NCBI RefSeq assembly: GCF_025464955.1
Contig: NZ_JAODNM010000124.1
Coordinates: forward strand, 310,001 to 374,000
Reading direction: 5' to 3'
DNA from: Amycolatopsis sp.
GTDB taxonomy: Bacteria > Actinomycetota > Actinomycetes > Mycobacteriales > Pseudonocardiaceae
Length of the DNA stretch: 64,000 nt
The notes below the pieces were generated by a model. It was not told the origin of the DNA. It searched no databases and worked only from the letters and a program-made list of their open reading frames with translations. Below, in pieces: positions 15,373 to 23,702 of this stretch (its first letter is position 1; every line of letters starts with the position of its first letter). Position numbers and translations under genes: made by a program.

Positions 15373-16245
15373 CTACCTCAGCGTGAGCTGGCGGCCGATG
15401 AGCCCGTCACGAGACCGGCGCTCGGCGGTCGTCAGCGGCTCCGAGTCCAACGACTTGAGCGCGGCCTCCAACCGGATACCCAACTCCTTCGCACCCTCGG
15501 TCCACTCGCGCGCATGCGCCTCGGGGTCGAGGTCCCACACCGGCACGAGCAGGCCGTGCGCCCGGAACGAACCGGCATACCGCGAACCCTCGCCGATCCC
15601 GATCTCGCCGGCCGCGGACAGCCGCGCAAGCGCTTGCATCAGCAGGTTCTCCGGCTCGGGGCGGACCCAGCGCAGATGTGCCTTGTCGCCGGCCTCGACC
15701 CAGTACGCGCCGGGGCTGAGCCGCTCGGTCGGCATGATCGCCGCGTTCGCGCGCTCGAGGGACATGGCGATCTCGTCGTTCGACTCGGAGTCCTCGGGCA
15801 GCCACCAGGAGAAGTCCGTGTGCAGCGTGGCGTCGAGTTCGACGTCCGCGACCAGCAGATCCTGCAGGCGCTCACCCTCGGCGGCGGGGGTCGTGGTGTC
15901 GGGCACGCCAAGAATGTCGCCGACGTTCGCGTCGAGCACCCAGCGCAGCGACCGGCCAAGGTCGCGGCTGATGTCGGTGGACCGGGTCTGCACCTGCAGG
16001 CCGACGAACCGCTCACCGTCCGACCGCACGAACGCGGCTGCCGCCACCGGCAGCACCGTGCCCAGCGTGACCGTCTGGTCGCTGTCCCGAAGCGTCAGCT
16101 TCGCCGTCGCCGACGGCACGAACTCGCGCAGCGCGATCAACTCGGACTCCGCGGCCAAGCCCTCGAACGGCTGGCCGACGAACACCTCGCGCACCTTCGG
16201 TTTACGGTCCGTCTTGGGACCCTTCTTGCGCCCGCCCTTGCCCAT
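15373..16245 (-). CDS. DUF5926 family protein
   Basis: This 290-residue actinobacterial protein of unknown function starts with a basic tail (MGKGGRKKGPKTDRKPKVRE). The acidic, mostly soluble DUF5926 domain follows, with FVGQPFEGLAAESELIALRE, FVPSATAKLTL, LQVQTRSTDISRDLGRSL and FSWWLPEDSESNDEI. The family is widespread in actinomycetes, and the basic tail suggests nucleic-acid or ribosome contact, which is inference. ATG 16245 is fixed by GGAGG 4 bases upstream; upstream in-frame codons lack a ribosome site. It leads a two-gene operon with the DUF952 gene. A dispersed palindromic repeat separates it from the divergent P450. Confidence 0.85.
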   Translation of the reverse strand: MGKGGRKKGPKTDRKPKVREVFVGQPFEGLAAESELIALREFVPSATAKLTLRDSDQTVTLGTVLPVAAAAFVRSDGERFVGLQVQTRSTDISRDLGRSLRWVLDANVGDILGVPDTTTPAAEGERLQDLLVADVELDATLHTDFSWWLPEDSESNDEIAMSLERANAAIMPTERLSPGAYWVEAGDKAHLRWVRPEPENLLMQALARLSAAGEIGIGEGSRYAGSFRAHGLLVPVWDLDPEAHAREWTEGAKELGIRLEAALKSLDSEPLTTAERRSRDGLIGRQLTLR

Positions 16246-16314
16246 TTGGCCTCCTTCTGCTCGGCCAGCAGACGCTACCGCCCCGCGCCCCGGCACCACG
16301 GCGGCGGGGCGCGG

Positions 16315-16360
16315 CTCGTGAGTGGCGGCGCCGGCGAGAACCGGCCGGAACGCTCACGAG
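16315..16360. repeat. Dispersed palindromic repeat, copy B
   Basis: The right arm GGCCGGAACGCTCACGAG (16343-16360) matches copies A and C. The left arm CTCGTGAGTG (16315-16324) is shorter and diverged, followed by GCGGCGCCGGC. Unlike copies A and C, this copy sits between two divergent genes (DUF5926 and P450), just upstream of the P450 start. Confidence 0.65.
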
Positions 16361-16377
16361 TCCTTTACGCTCGGGTG

Positions 16378-17535
16378 GTGTTCGACACCGCAGATCCCGT
16401 GTTCCTCGCTGACCCGTATCCCGCGTACGCCGCGCTGCGCGCCGAGGGTGAAGTGCACCGGCACGAGGGGCTCGGGATCGCGGTCGCCGTGTCGCACGCG
16501 GCATCGGCGGCGGTGTTGCGGCATCGCGGGCTCGGCCGGATCTGGTCCGACGCGACGCCGTTGGAGCGGTTCACCTCGTTCAACCTCCTGCACCGCAACT
16601 CGTTGCTGGAGAACGAGCCACCGGCGCACACCCGGCTTCGACGCCTGATCGCCGGCGCGTTCGGACGCGGGCACGTCCAGCGGTTGCGGCCGATGGTGGC
16701 CGAGCTCGCCGAAGGCATGGTCGACGAGCTGGCGGGCAAGATCGCCGCGGACGGCGAAGCCGACCTGCTCGAGCACCTCGCCCAGCCGCTGCCGATCTCG
16801 GTGATCGCGGAACTGCTCGGCGCGCCGGTGGCCGACGGGCGGCAACTGGTCGTCCTCAGCAACGCGATCGTCAAGATGTACGAGTACGGCCTGCCGGAGG
16901 CCGAGCGCGACGACGCCGAGCGCGCGGCCGGCGAGTTCGTCGCGTACGTGCGTGACCTCGCGGCCGGTCCGCTGGGCGACGACCTGATCAGCGACCTCCG
17001 CCGGGACGGGCTGAGTGCCGACGAGCTGGTCGCGACAGCCGTCCTGCTGCTGATGGCCGGGCACGAAGCCACCGTCAACGTGCTCGGCAACGGCGTGTAC
17101 GCCCTGCTCAAGCACCGCGACCAGTGGGAAAGGCTGCTCGGGGACGCCGAACTCCTCGACACCGGTGTCGAGGAGTTGATCCGCTTCGACGCTCCGCTGC
17201 AGCTCTTCGAGCGCACGGCCACTACCGACGTCGAGATCGCCGGGTACTCGATCGCGAAGGGTGAGCGGATCGGCGCGCTGCTCGGCGCGGCCGCGCGTGA
17301 TCCGAAGGTGTTCGACGACCCCGACACGCTCGACATCGGCCGCACCCCGAACGCGCACCTGGGTTTCGGGATGGGCATCCACTACTGCGTCGGCGCGCCG
17401 CTGGCGAGGGTCGAGATCGCCGCGGCACTGACCGCGTTGACCACCCGGCTACCTGGTCTGCGCCTGGCGGCCGAACCCAGGCGACGCGCGGAGTTCGTCA
17501 TCCGCGGCTTCCAGGAACTCCGAGTCGCGCTTTAG
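16378..17535 (+). CDS. Cytochrome P450
   Basis: This 385-residue bacterial class I P450 is a haem monooxygenase that needs a ferredoxin partner. Motifs in order: the C-helix segment LLENEPPAHTRLRRLIAGAF; the I-helix oxygen-activation motif LLMAGHEATVN; the K-helix ExxR in VEELIRFDAPLQLFERT; and the haem-binding loop HLGFGMGIHYCVGAPLAR with the cysteine ligand. GTG 16378 (with another GTG one codon earlier) begins the normal N-terminus FDTADPVFLADPYPAYAALR. The frame is open far upstream, but that part is antisense to DUF5926 and not coding. No redox partner is adjacent. The substrate is unknown. Its stop overlaps the convergent DUF4328 gene by 4 bases. Confidence 0.95.
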   Translation: MFDTADPVFLADPYPAYAALRAEGEVHRHEGLGIAVAVSHAASAAVLRHRGLGRIWSDATPLERFTSFNLLHRNSLLENEPPAHTRLRRLIAGAFGRGHVQRLRPMVAELAEGMVDELAGKIAADGEADLLEHLAQPLPISVIAELLGAPVADGRQLVVLSNAIVKMYEYGLPEAERDDAERAAGEFVAYVRDLAAGPLGDDLISDLRRDGLSADELVATAVLLLMAGHEATVNVLGNGVYALLKHRDQWERLLGDAELLDTGVEELIRFDAPLQLFERTATTDVEIAGYSIAKGERIGALLGAAARDPKVFDDPDTLDIGRTPNAHLGFGMGIHYCVGAPLARVEIAAALTALTTRLPGLRLAAEPRRRAEFVIRGFQELRVAL

Positions 17536-18512
17536 CGGACGCCGCCATGTGACCGGACAGCGCGCAGCGCCGGGTCCGGTGCGCCGTCGACCTTGACCAC
17601 GCGGAACGACCGGAGCTTGCGGGCGTCCATCGGCGCGAGCAGGCCGGTGAACCGGCGGATCAGCAACGCCGTGACCACGGCCAGCGCGACCGCGGACAAG
17701 TCCAGCAACGCGGTGAGCACGGTGCCGTCGGCCTGGGCCTGGACACCGTCTTGAGTGCGCCACCAGAGCACGACCACGAGCAGCACCCAGTTGACGATCC
17801 AAGCCGCCCACCAGCCGAGTACCAGCCTCGACGGCGAAGGCCGACGGGCGGACGGGCGGCTGAGAACGGCGTGTTCGAGTTCGGCGATGATCGATCCGGC
17901 CATCACCAGGTTGACCACCGGCACCAGGAACCCGGCCAGCACCTGCCGCGAGCTTCGCGGCGGGTTCTCGCCGACGGCGTCGGCCGCGGCGACCCGGGCG
18001 ACGAACAGCCACCACAGCGCGAGCACGACCGGGACCAGCGAAAACACCGAAGTCAGCAAGGACGACGTGAGCAGGAGGCTGTCCGAAGTCGCGACTACCC
18101 CGGTGTTCAGCGCCGACGCCCGGCTCTGCACCAGCAGCACGTACCGCCAGATCTCGGAACCGCCGGCCACCAGCCCCAGCACCGCGAGGATCCACAGCAT
18201 CGGCGCGGTGTTGCGGGCGATCATCCGGACCCGCTGCAGCGGGCTCGCGACGTCCGACGCCGTGCCGGGCACGGCTGTCGGGGAACGCCACGTCAGGTTC
18301 GGGAAGCCCCAGCGGGGAATCGCGGCATACGACGGCGGACCGGCGTACCGCTCGGCGCCTTTCGCGCGCCGGGCCGGCCAGGCACCGGGCGGCGGCGACG
18401 CGACCCAGCGCACACGCGTGCGGTACCGCGGCTGCTGGAACGGCTGGGGCTGGGCATAACGCGGCTGTGGTGGCATCTGCGGCCGCGCCTGCGGATACTG
18501 ACCTGGGTGCAT
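17532..18512 (-). CDS. DUF4328 domain membrane protein
   Basis: This 326-residue protein has a Pro/Gln-rich cytoplasmic N-terminus (QYPQARPQMPPQPRYAQPQP, residues 5-24). The DUF4328 membrane domain follows with about six helices. Characteristic segments are APMLWILAVLGLVAG, VVLALWWLFVARVAAADAV, SSRQVLAGFLVPVVNLVMAG, and GWWAAWIVNWVLLV. The function of the family is unknown. It begins 3 bases after the rhodanese stop, with AAGG just before its ATG, so it is the second gene of that transcript. Confidence 0.85.
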   Translation of the reverse strand: MHPGQYPQARPQMPPQPRYAQPQPFQQPRYRTRVRWVASPPPGAWPARRAKGAERYAGPPSYAAIPRWGFPNLTWRSPTAVPGTASDVASPLQRVRMIARNTAPMLWILAVLGLVAGGSEIWRYVLLVQSRASALNTGVVATSDSLLLTSSLLTSVFSLVPVVLALWWLFVARVAAADAVGENPPRSSRQVLAGFLVPVVNLVMAGSIIAELEHAVLSRPSARRPSPSRLVLGWWAAWIVNWVLLVVVLWWRTQDGVQAQADGTVLTALLDLSAVALAVVTALLIRRFTGLLAPMDARKLRSFRVVKVDGAPDPALRAVRSHGGVR

Positions 18513-18515
18513 GCC

Positions 18516-18866
18516 TTATAAGATCTCGGGTTCGGTGTCCGGCCGCTCGCTGATGAGCTCACGTCCCTCGACCTGCCACGACTTCATGCCGCCGGCCACG
18601 TTGACCGCGTCCCAGCCGCTCGAGTTCAGCCACGCGGTGGCGCGGGCGGACCGGCCGCCGCTGCGGCAGATCACGTACACCGGCACGTCGGTGGGCAGTT
18701 CCGTCAGCTCCTCGACCCGGGAGGGCAGGTCGCCGAGCGGGATGTGCTTCGCGTCGGGCGCGTGTCCGGCAGCCCATTCGTCGTCCTCACGGACATCGAG
18801 CAGCACCACCGCGTCCTTGGGCAGGTCGGCGATCGAGACAGTCGGCAGTTCAGCAGGGCTTACCAC
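18516..18866 (-). CDS. Rhodanese-like domain protein
   Basis: This 116-residue single rhodanese domain is a sulfur carrier or sulfurtransferase. The fold-typical LLDVREDDEWAAGHAPDAKH and the active-site loop VICRSGGRSARAT carry the catalytic cysteine. NVAGGMKSW is the usual C-terminal motif. GTG 18866 is chosen because GGGAG lies 9 bases upstream. The upstream frame runs into the 18910-18956 hairpin and is not coding. It is transcribed with the DUF4328 gene. Confidence 0.9.
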   Translation of the reverse strand: MVSPAELPTVSIADLPKDAVVLLDVREDDEWAAGHAPDAKHIPLGDLPSRVEELTELPTDVPVYVICRSGGRSARATAWLNSSGWDAVNVAGGMKSWQVEGRELISERPDTEPEIL

Positions 18867-18909
18867 GTTCTCATGCTCCCATGTTCGGACGTTGTGCGCG
18901 TGTGAGGCG

Positions 18910-18956
18910 GTGCGGGGAAGGTCCCGTTCATCGTCGAAACGGGACCTTCCCCGCAC
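18910..18956. terminator. 19-bp perfect hairpin
   Basis: GTGCGGGGAAGGTCCCGTT (18910-18928) and AACGGGACCTTCCCCGCAC (18938-18956) form a perfect 19-base stem with a 9-base loop. It sits 7 bases beyond the actP stop and upstream of the rhodanese gene on the same strand. It can therefore end the actP transcript and separate the two units. It could also be a mobile intergenic palindrome. Confidence 0.75.
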
Positions 18957-18962
18957 CCGAGG

Positions 18963-20594
18963 TCACTCCGGGTTGGCTTTCTCCGCGCCGAGACCGGTCA
19001 GCGAGCGGACCTCCATCTCGGCGTACTTCTTCGCGTTGTACTCCTTGGACAGCACGGTGCCCAGCCAGCCGAGGATGAACGCGAGCGGGATGGAGACGAT
19101 GCCGGGGTTGTCGAGCGGGAACCAGTGGAAGTCGACGTTTTGCAGCATCGACGCGCTCTTGCCGGTGGTGGGGCTCTTCGGTTTCCCCGACACCGCCGGC
19201 GAGAAGATGATCAGCACGATCGTGATGATCAGGCCGCCGTAGATGCTCCAGAGCGCGCCCTGGGTGTTGAAGCGTTTCCAGAACAGCGAGTACAGCAGCG
19301 TCGGCAGGTTGGCCGAAGCCGCGACGGCGAACGCGAGCGCGACGAGGAACGCGACGTTCTGGCCGTTGGCGAGGATGCCGCCGAGGATCGCGACCGCCCC
19401 GATCACCACCGCGGTGATCCGGGCGACCTTCACCTCCGACTTGCTGTCGGACTTGCCCTTCTTGATCACGTTGGCGTAGACGTCGTGGGCGAAGGACGCC
19501 GACGCCGTGATCGTCAGCCCGGCGACGACCGCGAGGATCGTCGCGAAGGCGACCGCCGCGATCAACCCGAGTAGGACCGGTCCGCCGAGCGCCTTGGCCA
19601 GCAGCGGTGCGGCGGAGTTGACGCCGCCGGGTGCCGCGCTGATGTCCTTCGGTCCGACGAGCGCGCCGGCGCCGTAGCCGAGCACCAGCGTGAACAGGTA
19701 GAACACGCCGATCAGAGCGATCGCCCACACCACCGAGCGACGCGCTTCCCTGGCCGTCGGCACGGTGTAGAAGCGCATCAGGACGTGCGGCAGGCCGGCT
19801 GTGCCGAGCACCAGCGCGATGCCGAGCGAGAGGAAGTCGAGCCGAGTGGTACCGGTGAGCCCGTACTGCTTACCCGGGCTGAGCAGTGCTTCGCCGGTCT
19901 TCCCGCCCTTGTCGACGGCGCCCTGAAGCAGGCTGGACAGGTTGAAGCCGAACTTGCTGAGCACCCAGATGGTCATCACGAGCGCGCCGATGATCAGCAG
20001 CGTCGCCTTGATGATCTGCACCCAGGTGGTGCCCTTCATGCCACCGACCAGCACGTAGACGATCATGATCACGCCGACGATCGCGATGACCAGCGCCTGC
20101 CCGGTCTTGCTCTCGATTCCCAGTAGCAGCGCGACGAGACCACCGGCGCCGGACATCTGCGCGAGCAGGTAGAAGAACGACACCGCCAGGGTCGAGATCG
20201 CGGCGGCGGCGCGGACCGGACGTTGTTTCATCCGGAAGGCCAGCACGTCGCCCATGGTGAACTTGCCGGTGTTGCGCAGCAGTTCCGCGACCAGCAGCAG
20301 TGCGACCAGCCAGGCGACGAGGAAGCCGATGGAGTACAGGAAGCCGTCGTAGCCGTTGATCGCGATGGCCCCGGCGATGCCGAGGAACGACGCCGCCGAC
20401 AGGTAGTCGCCGGAGATCGCGATGCCGTTCTGCGGGCCGGTGAACGCGCGCCCGGCGGCGTAGTAGTCCGACGCGGTCTTGCTGTTGCGGCTGGCCCGGA
20501 ACACGATGACCAGGGTGATCAGCACGAACACGCCGAAGATGGTGATGTTGAGGGCCGGGTTGCTGCCTTCGACCGTCGCGGCAAGGTAGGTCAT
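18963..20594 (-). CDS. actP: Cation/acetate-type sodium:solute symporter (SSS family)
   Basis: This 543-residue member of the SSS family has about 13 transmembrane helices and is close to ActP/MctC-type acetate and short monocarboxylate importers. Typical segments are NGIAISGDYLSAASFLGIAG, which includes residues of the sodium/substrate site, DVLAFRMKQRPVRAAAAIST, TAGLPHVLMRFYTVPTAREA, and ASASFAHDVYANVIKKG. Its ATG overlaps the stop of the DUF485 gene (ATGA at 20591-20594), the standard yjcH-actP layout. A CRP-like palindrome upstream of the pair suggests cAMP/GlxR-type carbon control. A perfect hairpin follows the stop. Confidence 0.9.
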   Translation of the reverse strand: MTYLAATVEGSNPALNITIFGVFVLITLVIVFRASRNSKTASDYYAAGRAFTGPQNGIAISGDYLSAASFLGIAGAIAINGYDGFLYSIGFLVAWLVALLLVAELLRNTGKFTMGDVLAFRMKQRPVRAAAAISTLAVSFFYLLAQMSGAGGLVALLLGIESKTGQALVIAIVGVIMIVYVLVGGMKGTTWVQIIKATLLIIGALVMTIWVLSKFGFNLSSLLQGAVDKGGKTGEALLSPGKQYGLTGTTRLDFLSLGIALVLGTAGLPHVLMRFYTVPTAREARRSVVWAIALIGVFYLFTLVLGYGAGALVGPKDISAAPGGVNSAAPLLAKALGGPVLLGLIAAVAFATILAVVAGLTITASASFAHDVYANVIKKGKSDSKSEVKVARITAVVIGAVAILGGILANGQNVAFLVALAFAVAASANLPTLLYSLFWKRFNTQGALWSIYGGLIITIVLIIFSPAVSGKPKSPTTGKSASMLQNVDFHWFPLDNPGIVSIPLAFILGWLGTVLSKEYNAKKYAEMEVRSLTGLGAEKANPE

Positions 20595-20941
20595 TTCTTC
20601 GTCCCCTCGACCTCGGCGCGGATCTGTTCGGCGACCGGATCGAGTTTCCGGTTCGCATAACGCACGTAGAGCCCGGTGATCACGAAGGTCGAGACGAACT
20701 GCAGCAGCCCGAACACCAGCCCCACGGTGATGTTGCCGAACATCTTCGTCGACATGAACGGGTGCGCGTAGTCCGCGAGCAGCACGTAGAGCAGGTACCA
20801 GACCAGGAACAACACCGAAACCGGGAAAACGAAGTTACGCAGTCGTCGTCGAAGCTGAATGAACTCGGGACTCGACTGGATGCGCTCCCAGTCCTCGTCC
20901 GGTGCTGGATCTTCCGAGAGGCCTTGCTCGGTACTGCTCAT
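20591..20941 (-). CDS. DUF485 small membrane protein (YjcH-like)
   Basis: This 116-residue protein with two transmembrane helices belongs to the DUF485 family, almost always encoded directly upstream of an acetate symporter. It shows IQSSPEFIQLRRRLRNFVFP, VSVLFLVWYLLYVLLADYA, and VGLVFGLLQFVSTFVITGLY with the closing YANRKLDP. It probably assists the symporter in the membrane; the mechanism is not known. ATG 20941 is fixed by GGAGG 6 bases upstream. The gene is coupled to actP by an ATGA overlap. Confidence 0.93.
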   Translation of the reverse strand: MSSTEQGLSEDPAPDEDWERIQSSPEFIQLRRRLRNFVFPVSVLFLVWYLLYVLLADYAHPFMSTKMFGNITVGLVFGLLQFVSTFVITGLYVRYANRKLDPVAEQIRAEVEGTKK

Positions 20942-21346
20942 GTCGGACCTCCATGTGTGCTCTGCCGAGCGACTTCGCTGTCCTCGGCCGCGCGGCCCTC
21001 GCACGCTCGGTGCGGAGACAGCAACGGACCGTAAAGAGTTACGGGGATGCTTGGTAAGCCCCTGATCGAGGGACCTGACGACACCGCCGGGTGAACCGGC
21101 TTTCGACCTCTCTTCGGTGAACGATCAGTGATCCGGTTGACACGGAGATCATGCACCCCGCTTGGCCCCCATGCTGATAGTCCATTTGAGTGAACGGACT
21201 CACTCTGAGTAGATCGAAACTGGGCAGAATTCCGCCCCGATCACCGCGGATGTCCCGATCGTGATAGCGGACCGCGATGTCACCAGTGATTACTCGACTA
21301 CAGCTCCCGAAGACACCGCCAAGCGGGCTATGTGCGGCAGGAAATC
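20942..21346. other. 405-base intergenic region with regulatory repeats
   Basis: No convincing gene lies here on either strand. The stretch separates the 3' end of the second SSS symporter from the DUF485-actP operon and should hold that operon's promoter. It contains the CRP-like palindrome at 21188-21205 and short repeats based on GTGAACGG and GATCAC. GC content is lower than in the flanking genes. Confidence 0.6.
21188..21205. promoter_or_regulatory. CRP/GlxR-like palindrome
   Basis: GAGTGAACGGACTCACTC is a perfect inverted repeat with core GTGA-N6-TCAC, the layout bound by CRP/FNR-family regulators such as GlxR. It lies 247 bases before the DUF485 start. Acetate uptake and activation genes are known GlxR/Crp targets in other actinobacteria, so control of the actP operon is plausible but unproven. 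Confidence 0.5.
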
Positions 21347-23134
21347 CTATTTGCGATGCCGCCCCGAAGCGGAGCGCGCCGTGTCCTCCGCCTGTCCGAA
21401 TCGCGCGATCGCCCGGTCCCGCATGAAGCCGAGCGGATCCGGGGCGTGCATCCGCAGCATCACGCCGTTGACGTCGTCGGGGACGCCGTACGACGTCGCC
21501 TTGCTGACCAGCCACGTCGTCAGGAACGCGGCCGGCACGGTGATCAGCGCGGGCTGAGCGGCGAACCACGGCGCCCAGCCGCCGCTGTAGCCGCTGACGA
21601 TGTTGATCACCACCGCGGCGAGGACGAGTCCGCCACCGACGATCATCCCGGCCAGCGCACCCGGCCAGGTCAGCTTGCGCCACCAGATTCCGAGCACCAG
21701 CAAGGGAAAGAACGTCGACGCGGCCATCGCGAACGACATGCCGACCGAGATCGACAGGTCCTCCGAGCGCACCAGCAGCGCGACGCCCACCGCCATCCCC
21801 GAGACCAGGAAAGTGGCGAACCGGAAGTCCCGCACGCGCCCGGGCAGCAGGTCGGTCGAGAACACCCCGGCGAGGCTCACCAGCAATCCCGACGACGTGG
21901 ACAGGAACGCCGCGAACGCACCGGCCGCGGTCACCGCGCTGAGGATCTGCCCCCCGACCCCCGGCAGCATCGCGGTCGGCAACCGCAGGATCGCGGCGTC
22001 GGTCTTCCCGGTCACCAGCAACTCGGGCACATACATCCGCGACAGCGCGCCCAGCATCGTCGGGAACAGGTAGAACAGGCCCAGCAGGAGCAGCACGTGC
22101 ACCGTGGTCCGGCGCGCGGCTTTGCCGTCGGGATTGGTGTAGAAGCGCACCAGCACGTGCGGAAGACCCATGGTGCCAAGGAAAGTCGCGAGGATCAGGG
22201 AGTACGTCTCGAGCAGGCCGGTCAACCCGGTCGCGCTGGGCCGCAGCCAGTTCGAGTTGAGTTCCGGGGCGTCGGTGACCACCGGGACCGGCGTACCCGC
22301 GGCGAACTTCAACGTCGTGCCCTCGGAAACCGTGTGCTCGACCTCCGGTCCCCAGAACACGTCGCTCTTCGAAGGCTGGCCGTCGACCGTGCCGATGGCC
22401 GTCAGATGGGTGCCGCCCTCGACCCGCACCGACACGGTGCTCCCGACGGTGACGGTGGTGTCGTGGACGAACATCGGCGGCGCGGGGTCGCCGAGCGGCC
22501 GCACCCCGCCGGGACCGCCGCCGCCGAGGAAGATCGCGCACAGGATGAACGTCGGCGCCGCGATCGCGAACAGCTTCAGCCAGTACTGGAAGGCCTGCAC
22601 CACGGTGATCGCGCGCATCCCGCCGGCGACCACGTTGAACGCCACCACGATCGTCACCAGCACCGCGCCCACCCACACCGGCACGGGCAGGATCGTGGAC
22701 AGCGTCAGCCCGGCGCCCTGCAGCTGCGGGACGAGGTACAGGACTCCGATGAGCATGACGAACACGGTCGACGCCCGGCGCAGTGTCGCCGAGCCGAGCC
22801 GGGCCTCGACGAAGTCCGGCAGTGTGTAGGCACCCGACCTGCGCAGCGGCGCCGCGACGAACAGCATGAGCGCGAGATAGCCGGCGGTGAAACCGATCGG
22901 GTACCACAGCGCGTCGGCACCGTTCTTGAGCACGATGCCCGCGACCCCGAGGAAGGACGCGGCCGAAAGGTACTCGCCGGAGATCGCCGCGGCGTTGCGG
23001 CGCGACCGGACCGTCCGCCGCGCCACCAGGAAGTCGTGCGTGGTCATGGCGAACCGGGACGAGCGGTGACCGAGGAAGAAGGTCACCATGGCGACCATCG
23101 TGACCGCGACCAGCGCCCATGGGTTCAACTGCAC
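21347..23134 (-). CDS. Sodium:solute symporter, monocarboxylate type (SSS family)
   Basis: This 595-residue membrane transporter is related to the other symporter in this window but clearly diverged. Conserved SSS segments are AAAISGEYLSAASFLGVAGI, MGLPHVLVRFYTNPDGKAAR and FAMAASTFFPLLVLGIWWRK. It has an insert of about 80 residues after the sixth helix (GVRPLGDPAPPMFVHDTTVT onward). The insert is beta-rich, would face outside the membrane, and is missing in the actP-like paralog. GTG 23134 is the start. It is the last gene of a minus-strand run with a LytS/LytTR two-component system, which probably regulates it. Acetate, pyruvate or a similar monocarboxylate is the likely substrate. Confidence 0.87.
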   Translation of the reverse strand: MQLNPWALVAVTMVAMVTFFLGHRSSRFAMTTHDFLVARRTVRSRRNAAAISGEYLSAASFLGVAGIVLKNGADALWYPIGFTAGYLALMLFVAAPLRRSGAYTLPDFVEARLGSATLRRASTVFVMLIGVLYLVPQLQGAGLTLSTILPVPVWVGAVLVTIVVAFNVVAGGMRAITVVQAFQYWLKLFAIAAPTFILCAIFLGGGGPGGVRPLGDPAPPMFVHDTTVTVGSTVSVRVEGGTHLTAIGTVDGQPSKSDVFWGPEVEHTVSEGTTLKFAAGTPVPVVTDAPELNSNWLRPSATGLTGLLETYSLILATFLGTMGLPHVLVRFYTNPDGKAARRTTVHVLLLLGLFYLFPTMLGALSRMYVPELLVTGKTDAAILRLPTAMLPGVGGQILSAVTAAGAFAAFLSTSSGLLVSLAGVFSTDLLPGRVRDFRFATFLVSGMAVGVALLVRSEDLSISVGMSFAMAASTFFPLLVLGIWWRKLTWPGALAGMIVGGGLVLAAVVINIVSGYSGGWAPWFAAQPALITVPAAFLTTWLVSKATSYGVPDDVNGVMLRMHAPDPLGFMRDRAIARFGQAEDTARSASGRHRK

Positions 23135-23174
23135 CGCGAAATCCTCGCTCGCCGGTTCAACGGCCTACCCCACA

Positions 23175-23699
23175 CTAGTTTTCGATCATGTCCACGAACG
23201 CTCGCTCATGTCGCTCGGCGAGCCGGTTGTACCAGAGTCCGACCGCGAACAGCAGGGGGAACGGTACGACGCCGAGGATCAACCACGGCAGCGGCACGCC
23301 GATCAGCTTGAGCGAGGAAAACGAAGGCACCAGGTAAAACAGCACCGGCAGCGGCACCAACACGAGCACGACCAGGCCCGCGAGCAGCAGGCTGGTCTTG
23401 AGCTGCGCCTTGACCAGACCGGTGATCAGCAGCTCGCCCCAGCTCGTCTGCTCCTCGAGCTCGACCCGCGCGCGCAGGGTGCTGGCGGACTGGCGCGGAT
23501 CGGACAGCACCACGCGCTGGCGCCGGATCTTGGCCGGGGGCTCCTGCTCGTTCTGTTTGAGGAGCGCGGCTAGTGCGGCTTCGGCGGCGGACTCTTCTTC
23601 GACGGCGGGGCGTCCCAGGTTCCGGCCGAGCGTGGGATCCGGTTTGCGGACCCCGTCGGCATTGACGTCCTGCGGGTAGAAGTCGTCGTCGCCGGCCAC
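23175..23699 (-). CDS. Small membrane protein linked to SSS symporter
   Basis: This 174-residue protein has an acidic, soluble N-terminus (about 95 residues, with VEEESAAEAALAALLKQNEQ). Two transmembrane helices follow (LLLAGLVVLVLVPLPVLFYL and LPWLILGVVPFPLLFAVGLW), then a short tail (YNRLAERHERAFVDMIEN). Topologically it resembles the DUF485 protein that accompanies the other symporter, so I infer a similar accessory role. GTG 23699 lies 3 bases after the LytTR regulator stop, and the gene precedes the symporter by 40 bases. Confidence 0.72.
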   Translation of the reverse strand: MAGDDDFYPQDVNADGVRKPDPTLGRNLGRPAVEEESAAEAALAALLKQNEQEPPAKIRRQRVVLSDPRQSASTLRARVELEEQTSWGELLITGLVKAQLKTSLLLAGLVVLVLVPLPVLFYLVPSFSSLKLIGVPLPWLILGVVPFPLLFAVGLWYNRLAERHERAFVDMIEN

Positions 23700-23702
23700 G
23701 GG

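Noticed and set aside
15247..17535. P450 extended to 762 residues by an upstream open frame
   Set aside because: The extra N-terminal part is antisense to DUF5926 and DUF952; the P450 family N-terminus begins near 16378.
21332..23311. 659-codon plus-strand frame opposite the second SSS symporter
   Set aside because: Product is His/Arg/Gln-rich without motifs; the opposite strand is a clear membrane transporter.
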